A stretch of DNA of 64,000 bases, from the NCBI RefSeq assembly GCF_900177275.1, contig NZ_FXAG01000001.1, positions 124,001 through 188,000 on the forward strand, in the 5' to 3' direction. The notes under the pieces are model-generated. The model had not been told where the DNA came from and searched no databases. It saw only the letters and a program-made list of their open reading frames with translations. The stretch comes from Pseudogulbenkiania subflava DSM 22618. GTDB taxonomy: Bacteria; Pseudomonadota; Gammaproteobacteria; Burkholderiales; Chromobacteriaceae. Made by a program: the position numbers and the translations under genes. Positions 7,924 through 16,173 of this stretch are shown one piece after another (the first letter of the stretch is position 1; the number at the start of each line of letters is the position of its first letter).

Positions 7924-8020
7924 GGTCCGACGTTCTCCAAGGAGGGATTCGAACCCCTCATCATGCCAGCATCTGGAAACGATTTCAGATGAAATTCACG
8001 TGAAATTTATAAGCATATGA

Positions 8021-8136
8021 CAAAAAATGCCCCGCGCCGATGCGTGGGGCATTGTGTCGTTGGCCGAAGCCCGGTTCAGGCCAACAGGCAGGCACTCTGC
8101 GCCGCCGCGTCGAACCGGCGTAGCGTCGGCACCTCG
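8021..8136 (-). repeat. Duplicated oppF 3' end plus terminator (116 bp)
   Basis: These 116 bases match 11748-11863 with two mismatches by eye. On the minus strand they encode the last ~18 residues of OppF (EVPTLRRFDAAAQSACLLA and stop) followed by the same terminator hairpin (GCCCCGC/GCGTGGGGC then a T-run). No upstream oppF sequence is present here. The high identity indicates a recent copy or gene conversion. The real gene tail has Leu and Thr where this copy encodes Phe and Ala. Confidence 0.88.
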
Positions 8137-8150
8137 GCGAGCGCGCCGCG

Positions 8151-8414
8151 TTGCGCGCCATCGACGCGGCACTTGGCGAGATGTGGCACGCCGCGATCAG
8201 CGATGGCAAGGACCCACAGTGGCAAATGCCGGTGGATGGTAGTCCACGCGGTGCCGACCGCTTCCACAAGGCCATGGAGTTCCTGGATCAGGCCCGGCGC
8301 GATGCCACCCATCAAGAAGACGATCCATGGGTGTGCGATTTGCAGCGGCACATACACCACATCGACGAAGCCAGGCGCGCCACAGTGCAGGCTTACAACG
8401 ACGCGCGGCAATAA
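8151..8414 (+). CDS. Hypothetical protein, possibly a 5'-truncated gene
   Basis: An 87-residue frame from a TTG codon, rich in Ala, Asp, His and Trp (DAALGEMWHAAISDGKDP, then DEARRATVQAYNDARQ). It has the look of an alpha-helical coding sequence rather than a shadow frame. No family is recognised. The frame stays open upstream only to 8124, inside the duplicated oppF tail, and no good ribosome site precedes the TTG. It is therefore probably the 3' remnant of a gene whose start was replaced when the 116-bp oppF copy arrived. Confidence 0.35.
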   Translation: MRAIDAALGEMWHAAISDGKDPQWQMPVDGSPRGADRFHKAMEFLDQARRDATHQEDDPWVCDLQRHIHHIDEARRATVQAYNDARQ

Positions 8415-8426
8415 AGGCAGCGCCCC

Positions 8427-9032
8427 TCAGCCGCTGCCCGAAACGGCAGCAGCACCGGCCCCTTGTCCCGGGAACGTCTCGATATCGTCGAAGAGCCTCA
8501 TGGTGCCCACCGAAATCAGTTCGACCGGTCCATCTCCGGCATTAGCCACGCTATGCGGCCGATGCGCGTCGAAATGCAAGGAATCCCCGGTCGCCAGCCG
8601 ATATTCCTGCCCTTCCACCACATAGCATGCCACGCCAGTCAACACATAGACGAACTCGTCGCCCTCGTGCGATACCACTTCCGAGCAGTAGCCGACCGGC
8701 ATGATCATCTTCACCGCGTTGAGCATGCTGCCGGGAAACGAGGTGGACAGGCGCTCGTATCGTTGCGGTTGATTTTCGATCGTGTAGGCCTCGCGCTGGC
8801 CCTGGTGCGAATCGGGCGCGGGCTGCGCCGGCTGCTCGAACAGCGCGCTCAGCGGCACGTCGAGCGCCTTGGCGATATTGGCGAGCGAAGAGATCGACAC
8901 GCCGGTGAGGTTGCGCTCGGCCTGCGACAAAAAGCCGACCGAAACGCCCGCCGCACTGGCCACTTCGAGCAAAGTCTTGTTGGCCTCGCGCCGGTAGCGG
9001 CGCAGGCGCTGCCCAAGAAGCTGGTTGGTCAT
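8427..9032 (-). CDS. XRE family regulator with C-terminal cupin domain
   Basis: A 201-residue two-domain regulator. Residues 5-66 form an HTH_3 domain (LGQRLRRYRREANKTLLEVA, SVGFLSQAERNLTGVS). Residues 110-185 form a cupin_2 barrel (EVVSHEGDEFVYVLTGVA and GDSLHFDAHRPHSVAN). This is the PuuR/SutR-type layout, where the cupin binds a small ligand and the protein represses a nearby catabolic operon. It lies 97 bases downstream of the aminopeptidase P gene on the same strand, so they are probably co-transcribed. The two AT-rich operators at 11038-11094 in that operon's promoter are the likely binding sites, giving autoregulation; this link is inference. Confidence 0.88.
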   Translation of the reverse strand: MTNQLLGQRLRRYRREANKTLLEVASAAGVSVGFLSQAERNLTGVSISSLANIAKALDVPLSALFEQPAQPAPDSHQGQREAYTIENQPQRYERLSTSFPGSMLNAVKMIMPVGYCSEVVSHEGDEFVYVLTGVACYVVEGQEYRLATGDSLHFDAHRPHSVANAGDGPVELISVGTMRLFDDIETFPGQGAGAAAVSGSG

Positions 9033-9129
9033 GCGGATCTTTCGCTGCGATGTCGATACAGCTGATTGTACCGCGCCGCAGACCTGCCCGCTGCCGAACC
9101 CGGCCCAGCCGGGCTCGGCACACGCAGGC

Positions 9130-10986
9130 TCAGTTCGCCAGCAGCGGGCACGGTGTCACCGCGGTACCGCGGCTCTGGCACTCCTGCTCGTAGGCCGTCA
9201 GATACTCGCGCTCGTCCGGCGTGAGCAACGCCAAGTCCACCAGGTCCCAGTCGTAGCCGACGAACACGATGCTCTCGAAATAACGCTGCTCGGGTGCCTC
9301 CGGCTGCGGCTGCACGATCACCACGTTCTCGATGCGCACGCCGCCCTGGCCGTTCAGATAAATGCCCGGCTCGATCGAGGCCACCGCCTTGGCCGTCAAC
9401 GTGTACTCCACGCACGGACGGAAGCGGATACCCTCCTCGTGCACGTGGATGCCGATGCCGTGGCCGGTGCCGTGCGCGAAGTCGTAGCCGTAGTTTTTCA
9501 CCACATCGCGCACCAGCTTGTCCACCTCATGCCCGGTGGTGCTCGCCGGCAACCGCGCGCGCATCCCGGCCACGCAGGCTTTGAGCGTGACCGTATAGAT
9601 CTCCTTCTGCCACGCCTGCACCTGGGTGTCTTTGACGGTGGAGCGAAGCACCACGCGCGTGCAGTCGGTGGCAAAGCCTTCGGCGTAATAGGCGCCGCTG
9701 TCGAGCAGGATCATCTCACCCTCTTTCAACTCGCGTTCCCGGCTCGCCTTGCCGTAGTGCATCACCGCGCCCATCTCGCCGCTCGCTGCGATTGAGGTGA
9801 AGCTGAGCCCGAGCGCGCCCTGCTCGATGTAAGCCTCGCTGATCTTCACCGCCAGGTCGTGCTCGGTATGGCGCTGTCCGGCCTCGCCGTACTTGGCCCA
9901 GCGCATGGTCTGGGCGATGGCGAGCGAACTCTTGGCGAAGGCAGAGCGAATGGCCGCCAGTTCCGCATCGGTCTTGGCCGTGCGCAGGCGCTCAACCGCA
10001 TCGAAAGAGCCGTCCTGCTCCGCCTGCGGCCATACGCGCTGCGTCAGCGCCGCCAGAGCGCAGTTGACGCGACTGGCCTGATAGCACACCTGGGTGACCG
10101 GGAAACGGGCGAGGAAGCGCTCGAGCGCGGGTAGGTCGTTGCGGATCACCGTGAACGGGCTGGCCGGGTCCTCTTCCACCTCGCAGCGTTCGCAGCCCTC
10201 GGGCAGGAACAGTGCCACCTGTTCGCCGATGGCGAACAGATAGCCGAGCTGCGAGGACGAATTGGGCAGATGGTAGCCGCGCGTGTTGAGCAAGTAGCTC
10301 AAGTCATCGGCGCCGCCGCTCACGAAACACGTGGTGGCGCTGCCGTAACGTGCCACCGCTTCGGCACCGAGGCGGGCGAAGTTGTCCGCCACGCTGCGCC
10401 CGGTGGCACTCTGCGGAACACGGCGGATCGGCCGGTCGATCTGCCAGCCCGGCAGGCGGATGGCACAGTCCACTTCTCCGCTCTCCAGACTCACCCAGGC
10501 GAAGCCGCAATCGGCCAGATCGCGCGTGAGACCGACACGCTGCGCCACGCTGAGGCGCTGTGCGTCGAACCCAAGCTGGCGGATCGCCGAACGGTGGTTC
10601 TGCAGCCAGCTAGCGATGCCTACCCAAATACCGATGCCGAGCGACAGCTTCTCCACTTGCACCTGCTCCGGGTGGGTCTGCTGGTCGGCCTGCAGATGGT
10701 AACGGCCGTCGACGAACAGCACGAACGGCGCCTTGAGGCCCAGTTGTTCGGCCACCGCGCGGCGCAGGAAGATGCCGTCGCCGGCCGAACCGTCGAAGCC
10801 GGTCAGCGCATAGCGCGGGTTGTTCGGCGTCGGCGTGTATTCCGAGATGTAGCGGTCTTGCGAGGTGATCAGCAGGGCGTCGAGGCCGTGTTCGATCATC
10901 AGCGCTTCGAGCGCGGCCTGGTTGGCGGCCACGTCGGCTTGGTAGGGCGTTTCGTTGGCAAAGCTGTACTGCAGGCGGGTGGGCAT
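9130..10986 (-). CDS. Aminopeptidase P family (M24B) Xaa-Pro aminopeptidase
   Basis: A 618-residue protein with the three-domain layout of the long (eukaryote-like) aminopeptidase P. Two creatinase-N domains occupy about 10-330 and a C-terminal M24 pita-bread domain about 340-560. Dinuclear metal ligands are visible: two Asp in DSGAYYAEGFATDCTR (about 428-441), His in HGTGHGIG (about 508), Glu in SIEPGIY (about 541) and Glu in VRIENVV (about 553). It removes N-terminal residues preceding proline in the cytoplasm, using Mn2+ or Co2+ in known members. It is the first gene after a strong TTGACA promoter with two operators and is followed by a XRE-cupin regulator. A role in use of peptides next to the opp transporter is plausible. 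Confidence 0.93.
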   Translation of the reverse strand: MPTRLQYSFANETPYQADVAANQAALEALMIEHGLDALLITSQDRYISEYTPTPNNPRYALTGFDGSAGDGIFLRRAVAEQLGLKAPFVLFVDGRYHLQADQQTHPEQVQVEKLSLGIGIWVGIASWLQNHRSAIRQLGFDAQRLSVAQRVGLTRDLADCGFAWVSLESGEVDCAIRLPGWQIDRPIRRVPQSATGRSVADNFARLGAEAVARYGSATTCFVSGGADDLSYLLNTRGYHLPNSSSQLGYLFAIGEQVALFLPEGCERCEVEEDPASPFTVIRNDLPALERFLARFPVTQVCYQASRVNCALAALTQRVWPQAEQDGSFDAVERLRTAKTDAELAAIRSAFAKSSLAIAQTMRWAKYGEAGQRHTEHDLAVKISEAYIEQGALGLSFTSIAASGEMGAVMHYGKASRERELKEGEMILLDSGAYYAEGFATDCTRVVLRSTVKDTQVQAWQKEIYTVTLKACVAGMRARLPASTTGHEVDKLVRDVVKNYGYDFAHGTGHGIGIHVHEEGIRFRPCVEYTLTAKAVASIEPGIYLNGQGGVRIENVVIVQPQPEAPEQRYFESIVFVGYDWDLVDLALLTPDEREYLTAYEQECQSRGTAVTPCPLLAN

Positions 10987-11037
10987 GGTGGCTCCTCGAA
11001 TGGCGTATTGGTGCTCGTGGCGTCAATCCGCGGTCAA

Positions 11038-11094
11038 AAATTTAAGTCACAGTTAAATTTAGCCTCGCCTGAAATTTAAGTACCACTAAAATTT
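11038..11094. promoter_or_regulatory. Two 23-bp inverted-repeat operators upstream of the aminopeptidase P gene
   Basis: Operator 1 (11038-11060) and operator 2 (11072-11094) both fit AAATTTAAGT-N3-ACTTAAATTT, with two mismatches to this in the first and one in the second. Their starts are 34 bp apart. Operator 2 covers the -10 and most of the spacer of the promoter below, and operator 1 lies just downstream, the classic layout for repression. The XRE-cupin protein encoded in the same operon is the obvious candidate to bind here. Confidence 0.7.
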
Positions 11095-11101
11095 TTGTCA
11101 A
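11073..11101 (-). promoter_or_regulatory. Sigma-70 promoter of the aminopeptidase P-regulator operon
   Basis: On the minus strand, TTGACA (11101-11096), a 17-base spacer and TAAATT (11078-11073). It lies about 90 bases upstream of the start codon. Confidence 0.65.
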
Positions 11102-11129
11102 GTGAGCAAGGGCGGGCAACGGCCGCCAC

Positions 11130-11353
11130 CTAGGCAGAACTAGCGCTTGCCGCCGTTTTCGCCAGCCCACGCAGCACCTCGGCCACCGCGAACAGGCCGA
11201 GCTGGCGGCCTCCACCATGCAGGCGCCGAAGCCGGCGCATGACAACCCCTGCGGGCCATGCATGACATCGACGTCGCAGCCCGCGCCGGATGGCGGATAG
11301 GTGAGCTGTTCGGTGGAATACACGCACTGTACGCGCAACTTCTTACCCGGTGC
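11130..11353 (-). pseudogene. Fragment of a tcdA-like gene (C-terminal ~70 codons, frameshifted)
   Basis: Translated on the minus strand it reads GKKLRVQCVYSTEQLTYP...GPQGLSCAGFGACMVEAAS. It then continues in another frame as LFAVAEVLRGLAKTAASASSA and a stop. This matches the C-terminus of the intact TcdA at 5271-6056 (GKKLHVPCVFSTEQLVYP...GPQGLSCAGFGASM...). It is about 70% similar rather than near-identical, so it is not a recent copy of that gene. One frameshift lies near 11190-11215. The fragment begins abruptly where the transposase remnant begins. Confidence 0.8.
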
Positions 11354-11744
11354 GCACGTAAATGCGGAGAACCTCAAGCAGGGGCAGCAGGTTGCGCTAC
11401 AGGTGTTGCCGGCAGCTAACCAGCCGTTGGCAATGGTCTGCGTGCTTAAAGATGCGCTCAAGACGGCCTGGTACGCGCCAAGCGTGCATGAAGGCTGGCG
11501 CCGCTGGCGAGCCTGGTACCGACAAGCCTGTGAGAATGGATTGGCTCCGCTGATGCGGTTTGCCAGGAACCTGCGGCGCGACTTGCGTGGCATCCTGGCC
11601 AGCGCATACTTCCCAATGCATGCCAGCCTGCTTGAAGGGGTGAACAACCGCATCAAGGTCATTAAGCGAATGGCCTACGGCTACCGCGACAATGCCTACT
11701 CCTTCCTCAAAATCAAGGCCGCCTTCCCCGGAAAGGCGCGATGA
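11354..11744 (+). mobile_element. ISL3-family transposase remnant (C-terminal part)
   Basis: An open frame covering about the last 125 residues of an ISL3 transposase (DDE_Tnp_ISL3). It has WRRWRAWYRQACENGLAPL, then MHASLLEGVNNRIKVIKRMA and YGYRDNAYSFLKIKAAFPGK, the family's C-terminal hallmark. The N-terminal zinc-finger/HTH part and most of the DDE core are missing, and no inverted repeat ends are evident, so it cannot move by itself. It abuts the tcdA fragment on the left and the oppF terminator on the right, marking this as a rearrangement point. Confidence 0.85.
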
Positions 11745-11748
11745 GCCC

Positions 11749-11780
11749 AAAAAATGCCCCGCGCCGATGCGTGGGGCATT
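11749..11780 (-). terminator. Intrinsic terminator of the opp operon
   Basis: On the minus strand ATGCCCCACGC and GCGGGGCAT form a strong stem followed by TTTTTT, shortly after the oppF stop. An identical terminator is present in the duplicated copy at 8022-8053. Confidence 0.85.
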
Positions 11781-11802
11781 GTGTCGTTGGCCGAAGCCCG
11801 GT

Positions 11803-12793
11803 TCAGGCCAACAGGCAGGCACTCTGCGTCGCCGCGTCGAGCCGGCGTAGCGTCGGCACCTCGCTGGCGCAGCGCGCCTCGGCGAGCGGGCAGCGGGTGC
11901 GGAACACGCAGCCGGACGGCGGGTTGAGCGGGCTCGGCAGGTCGCCGCCCAGCAGCTGAATCTGCTTGGCGCGCTCCAGCGCCGGATCGGGGATCGGGAT
12001 CGCCGACAGCAGCGCACGAGTGTAGGGATGGCTTGGCTTGGCGTACAGCGCCTGCTTGCCCGCCAGCTCCATCTCGCGGCCCAGATACATCACCAGGATG
12101 CGGTCGGAGATGTGCTTGACCACCGCCAAATCGTGCGCGATGAAGATCAGCGCCAGCCCCATCTCGCGCTGCAGCTCCTTCAGCAGGTTGATGATCTGGG
12201 CCTGGATCGACACGTCGAGCGCCGACACCGGCTCGTCGCAGATGATCAGCTTGGGCTCGAGGATCAATGCGCGGGCGATGCCGATGCGCTGGCACTGGCC
12301 GCCGGAGAACTCGTGCGGATAGCGGTTGATCATCTGCTCGCGCAGGCCGACCTTGGCCATCATCGCCTTGACGCGCTTGAGCACCTCGTCGCCCGACAGC
12401 TCGGGGCGATGCACGCGCAGCGGCTCGCCGATGATCTGGGCGATGGTCATGCGCGGGTTCAGCGAGGCCAGCGGATCCTGGAAGATCATCTGAATGTCGC
12501 GGCGCACCGCGTGCCAGTCACGCTCGGAGCCCTTGCGCAGGTCCTTGCCCATCCACACGATCTCGCCGCCGGTAGCAGGAATGAGATTGAGGATGGCGCG
12601 CGATAGCGTCGATTTGCCGCAGCCGGACTCGCCGACCACGCCCAGGGTCTCGCCGGCGTACAAATCGAAGCTGACGCCGTCGACCGCCTTCAACACTTTC
12701 TTCGGGGTCCACGGCCAGGCCTTGTCGCCGCCCTTGACCTGGAAATGGACTTTGACGTCGCGCACCGACAGGATCGGCTGCTTTGCGATGGAC

Positions 12794-12801
<8 letters not shown>
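11803..12801 (-). CDS. oppF: Oligopeptide/dipeptide ABC transporter ATP-binding protein, OppF-type
   Basis: A 332-residue ATPase with Walker A GESGCGKST (about 57-65), ABC signature SGGQCQRIGIARAL and Walker B LIICDEPVSALDV. The C-terminal oligo_HPY extension carries CVFRTRCPLAEARC cysteines, which in DppD/OppF-type proteins can hold an iron-sulphur or metal site. It pairs with OppD to power import through OppBC. Its start overlaps the end of oppD by 8 bases, showing translational coupling. It is the last gene of the operon and is followed by an intrinsic terminator. Its last 18 codons and terminator are duplicated at 8021-8136. Confidence 0.93.
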
Positions 12802-13798
<997 letters not shown>

Positions 13799-13811
13799 CT
13801 CGTTCTCCGGC

Positions 13812-14732
13812 TCAGCGGTCTTTCGGGTCCAGCGCGTCGCGCAGGCCGTCCCCGACGTAGTTGGCGCAGTACAGCGTGAGCGACAGCAGCCCGGCCGGGA
13901 ACAGCAGGATCCACGGCGTGGTCTCCATCACCCCGGCACCGTCCTCGATCAGCACGCCCCAGCTGGTCATCGGCTCCTGCACCCCGAGGCCGAGGAAGGA
14001 CAGCACCGACTCGGTCAGGATCACGCCCGGCACCGTCACCGTGGTGTAGATCACCACGATGCCCAGCAGATTGGGTACCACATGGCGGAAGATCAGCTGG
14101 CGCGTCGGCACGCCGATGGCGCGCGCCGCCTCGATGAACTCCTTGGAACGGATCGACAGCGTCTGGCCGCGTACCACGCGCGCCATGTCCATCCACGAAA
14201 ACACCGTGATGGTCAGCACCACCAGGTAGAACTCGCGCCCCAGCAACGTCACCATCAGGATGGCGATCAAGAGGTAGGGCACGGCGTACATCATGTCGAC
14301 CAGGCGCATCATCAGCGAGTCGACCTTGCCGCCGAAGAAGCCGGCGGTGGCGCCCCAGACGATGCCGATGGTGACCGAGGCGATGGTCGCCATCAGCCCC
14401 ACCATCAGCGAGATGCGCCCGCCGATCAGGCTGCGCACCAAGAGGTCGCGCCCCAGCTCGTCGGTGCCGAACCAGTGCCCGCCCTTCAGCGTCGGCGCCA
14501 CGCTCATGGCGTCCCAGTCGGTGCCGTCGAAGGCGTTGGGCAGGACCAGCGGCCCGACGATACAGGCCAGCGTGATCAGGGTCAGAATCACCAGGCTCGC
14601 CACGGCGGCCTTGTTGCGCAGGAAGCGGTGGCGGGCGTCGACCCAGGGGCTGCGCCCCTCGACCGGTGCCGCGGCGACGGCGCCGTCGAGTACCGCGGCC
14701 AGCGCCGATTGTTTGCGTTGGAACAGCATCAC
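13812..14732 (-). CDS. oppC: Oligopeptide ABC transporter permease, OppC-type
   Basis: A 306-residue inner-membrane protein. An N-terminal cytoplasmic stretch (OppC_N, about 1-35) is followed by a membrane anchor (VASLVILTLITLACIVGPLV) and a BPD_transp_1 domain with five further segments. The EAA loop is seen as EFIEAARAIGVPTRQLIFRH, which contacts the ATPases. Heterodimer with OppB. Ten bases separate it from oppB upstream, consistent with a single mRNA. Confidence 0.92.
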   Translation of the reverse strand: MMLFQRKQSALAAVLDGAVAAAPVEGRSPWVDARHRFLRNKAAVASLVILTLITLACIVGPLVLPNAFDGTDWDAMSVAPTLKGGHWFGTDELGRDLLVRSLIGGRISLMVGLMATIASVTIGIVWGATAGFFGGKVDSLMMRLVDMMYAVPYLLIAILMVTLLGREFYLVVLTITVFSWMDMARVVRGQTLSIRSKEFIEAARAIGVPTRQLIFRHVVPNLLGIVVIYTTVTVPGVILTESVLSFLGLGVQEPMTSWGVLIEDGAGVMETTPWILLFPAGLLSLTLYCANYVGDGLRDALDPKDR

Positions 14733-14742
14733 GATTCCTCGA

Positions 14743-15663
14743 TCAGTAACGGATTTTCGGGTCGAGCAGCGCGTAGGCCAGGTCGACCAGCAGGTTCAGC
14801 ACGACGGCAACCACGGTCACCAGCACTACCAGCCCTAGCACCAGGGTGTAGTCGCGGTTGGCGGCGCCATTGACGATCAGCTTGCCGATGCCGGGAATCG
14901 AGAACACCGACTCGGTCACCACGGCGGCGGTGATCGACGAGATTGCCAGCGGCCCCAGCACCGACACCACCGGCAGCAGCGCCGGCTTCAGTGCGTGGCG
15001 GAACACGATGGTGGAGAGCGGCAGGCCCTTGGCGCGCGCGGTGCGAATGAAGTTGCTGTTCAGCACCTCGATCAGGCTGCCGCGCATCACGCGGCCAATG
15101 GTCGAGACGTTAATGAAGGTCAAGAGCGCCATCGGCAGCAGCATGTAGCGCACGTCGAAATCGTTCCAGCCGCCGGCCGGCGCCACGCCGAGCCAGATCG
15201 CGAACACCATGATCAGCACCGGGCCGATCACGAACGACGGGAAGGCGCTGCCGATGTTGCCGATCAGCATCACCAGGTAATCGACCAGGCTGTTCTGGCG
15301 CAGCGCGGAGACGATGCCGAGACCGACGCCGATCACCAGCGAGATCAGCAGCGAGCCGCCGCCGATCGTGGCCGACACCGGCAGGGCCTTGGCCACCAGG
15401 TCGTTCACGCTCCAGTCGGCGTAGCGGAACGAGGCGCCCAGATCGCCCGAGAGCAGGCTCTTCAGGTAGTACAGGTATTGCTGCCACAGGGGCATGTCGA
15501 GGTGGTACTTGGCCTGCAGGTTGGCCAGCACGGCCTCCGATACCTTGCGTTCGCCGTCGAACGGCCCGCCAGGGGTGGCGTGCAGCATCAGATAACAGAC
15601 GGTGATGACGACGAGCAGAGTCGGGATCGTCATCAGCACGCGGCGGAAAGCGTAAGACCACAT
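14743..15663 (-). CDS. oppB: Oligopeptide ABC transporter permease, OppB-type
   Basis: A 306-residue permease starting MWSYAFRRVLMTIPTLLVVI, the typical OppB N-terminal membrane segment. A periplasmic loop and a BPD_transp_1 domain follow, with the EAA-type loop SNFIRTARAKGLPLSTIVFRH. Partner of OppC. It is separated from oppA by about 500 bases that hold two palindromic elements, so full-length readthrough from oppA is likely reduced or the permease genes have their own promoter. AAGGAG lies just upstream of the start. Confidence 0.92.
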   Translation of the reverse strand: MWSYAFRRVLMTIPTLLVVITVCYLMLHATPGGPFDGERKVSEAVLANLQAKYHLDMPLWQQYLYYLKSLLSGDLGASFRYADWSVNDLVAKALPVSATIGGGSLLISLVIGVGLGIVSALRQNSLVDYLVMLIGNIGSAFPSFVIGPVLIMVFAIWLGVAPAGGWNDFDVRYMLLPMALLTFINVSTIGRVMRGSLIEVLNSNFIRTARAKGLPLSTIVFRHALKPALLPVVSVLGPLAISSITAAVVTESVFSIPGIGKLIVNGAANRDYTLVLGLVVLVTVVAVVLNLLVDLAYALLDPKIRY

Positions 15664-15676
15664 GGGGCAAATCTCC

Positions 15677-15825
15677 TTGAGAACCTGTTCATGATCCTGC
15701 TACGCGTCCCTGATCGGGGCTCATGCGCTGCTCGACATCCTCATTGACCTTATGTCAACTCCGGTGTCTGCGCTGCTGTTCGCCCCGCTGAGGACCGCTC
15801 GCGACAGATCCTGAACAGTTTCTAA
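15677..15825. mobile_element. MITE-like palindromic element, copy A
   Basis: The ends TTGAGAACCTGTTCATGATC and GATCCTGAACAGTTTCTAA are inverted repeats. Across its 149 bp it aligns with the element at 27575-27720, sharing CTGCT-CGCGTC near the left, a central CTCATT...AACTCCG hairpin and GCTC near the right. The central stem is TTGAC/GTCAA here and TTTACC/GGTAAA in the other copy, so pairing is kept while sequence changes. It sits directly upstream of oppB. Confidence 0.65.
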
Positions 15826-16050
15826 ATACACGCGTCGCGCGCCCCTGCCCCACGTCCGCCCGGCACCCGGCCGTGACCGGCCGCGTCGTGGGGGAGGAAC
15901 GAAGGAAAGGGGGAATCGCGTCGACGGAAACCGGCCACCACCCCGTCAGACGGGGCGGCAAGCCGGTCGGGAGGCTTGGAAGCCCCCCTGAACCTCATCT
16001 CAAGCGTAGAACCCATCAGCAGGACCGTTGCCTGATGAAGCGGGCTCGCA

Positions 16051-16173
16051 GAGCTTGTGAAAGAAATCGTTGCGAGCGCCATGAGGCCGGTTCGAGAAGC
16101 ACAGCCGTACAAATGGTACGGCGAGCATCGCAGGGCCGGGATCGGGGCGCGCAGCAGATTTATTCACAAGCTC
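16051..16173. mobile_element. MITE-like element abutting the oppA stop codon
   Basis: The left end GAGCTTGTGAAAGAAATC and the right end GATTTATTCACAAGCTC are inverted repeats, matching at the outer ten bases and most of the rest. Inside is a perfect hairpin GCCGTAC-AAATG-GTACGGC (16104-16122). The right terminal repeat overlaps the oppA stop codon by two bases. A hairpin here could also act as the mRNA-stabilising or attenuating structure often found after oppA. The stretch 15826-16050 between the two elements has GC-rich hairpins but no gene. Confidence 0.6.

Noticed and set aside
7941-7958. tRNA gene
   Set aside because: Only a T-arm-like hairpin is present; no matching acceptor, D-arm or anticodon arm within the expected distance.
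11301-11353. Start of the ISL3 transposase frame at 11301
   Set aside because: The first ~18 codons of that frame are the antisense of the tcdA fragment; transposase similarity begins only at about 11360.
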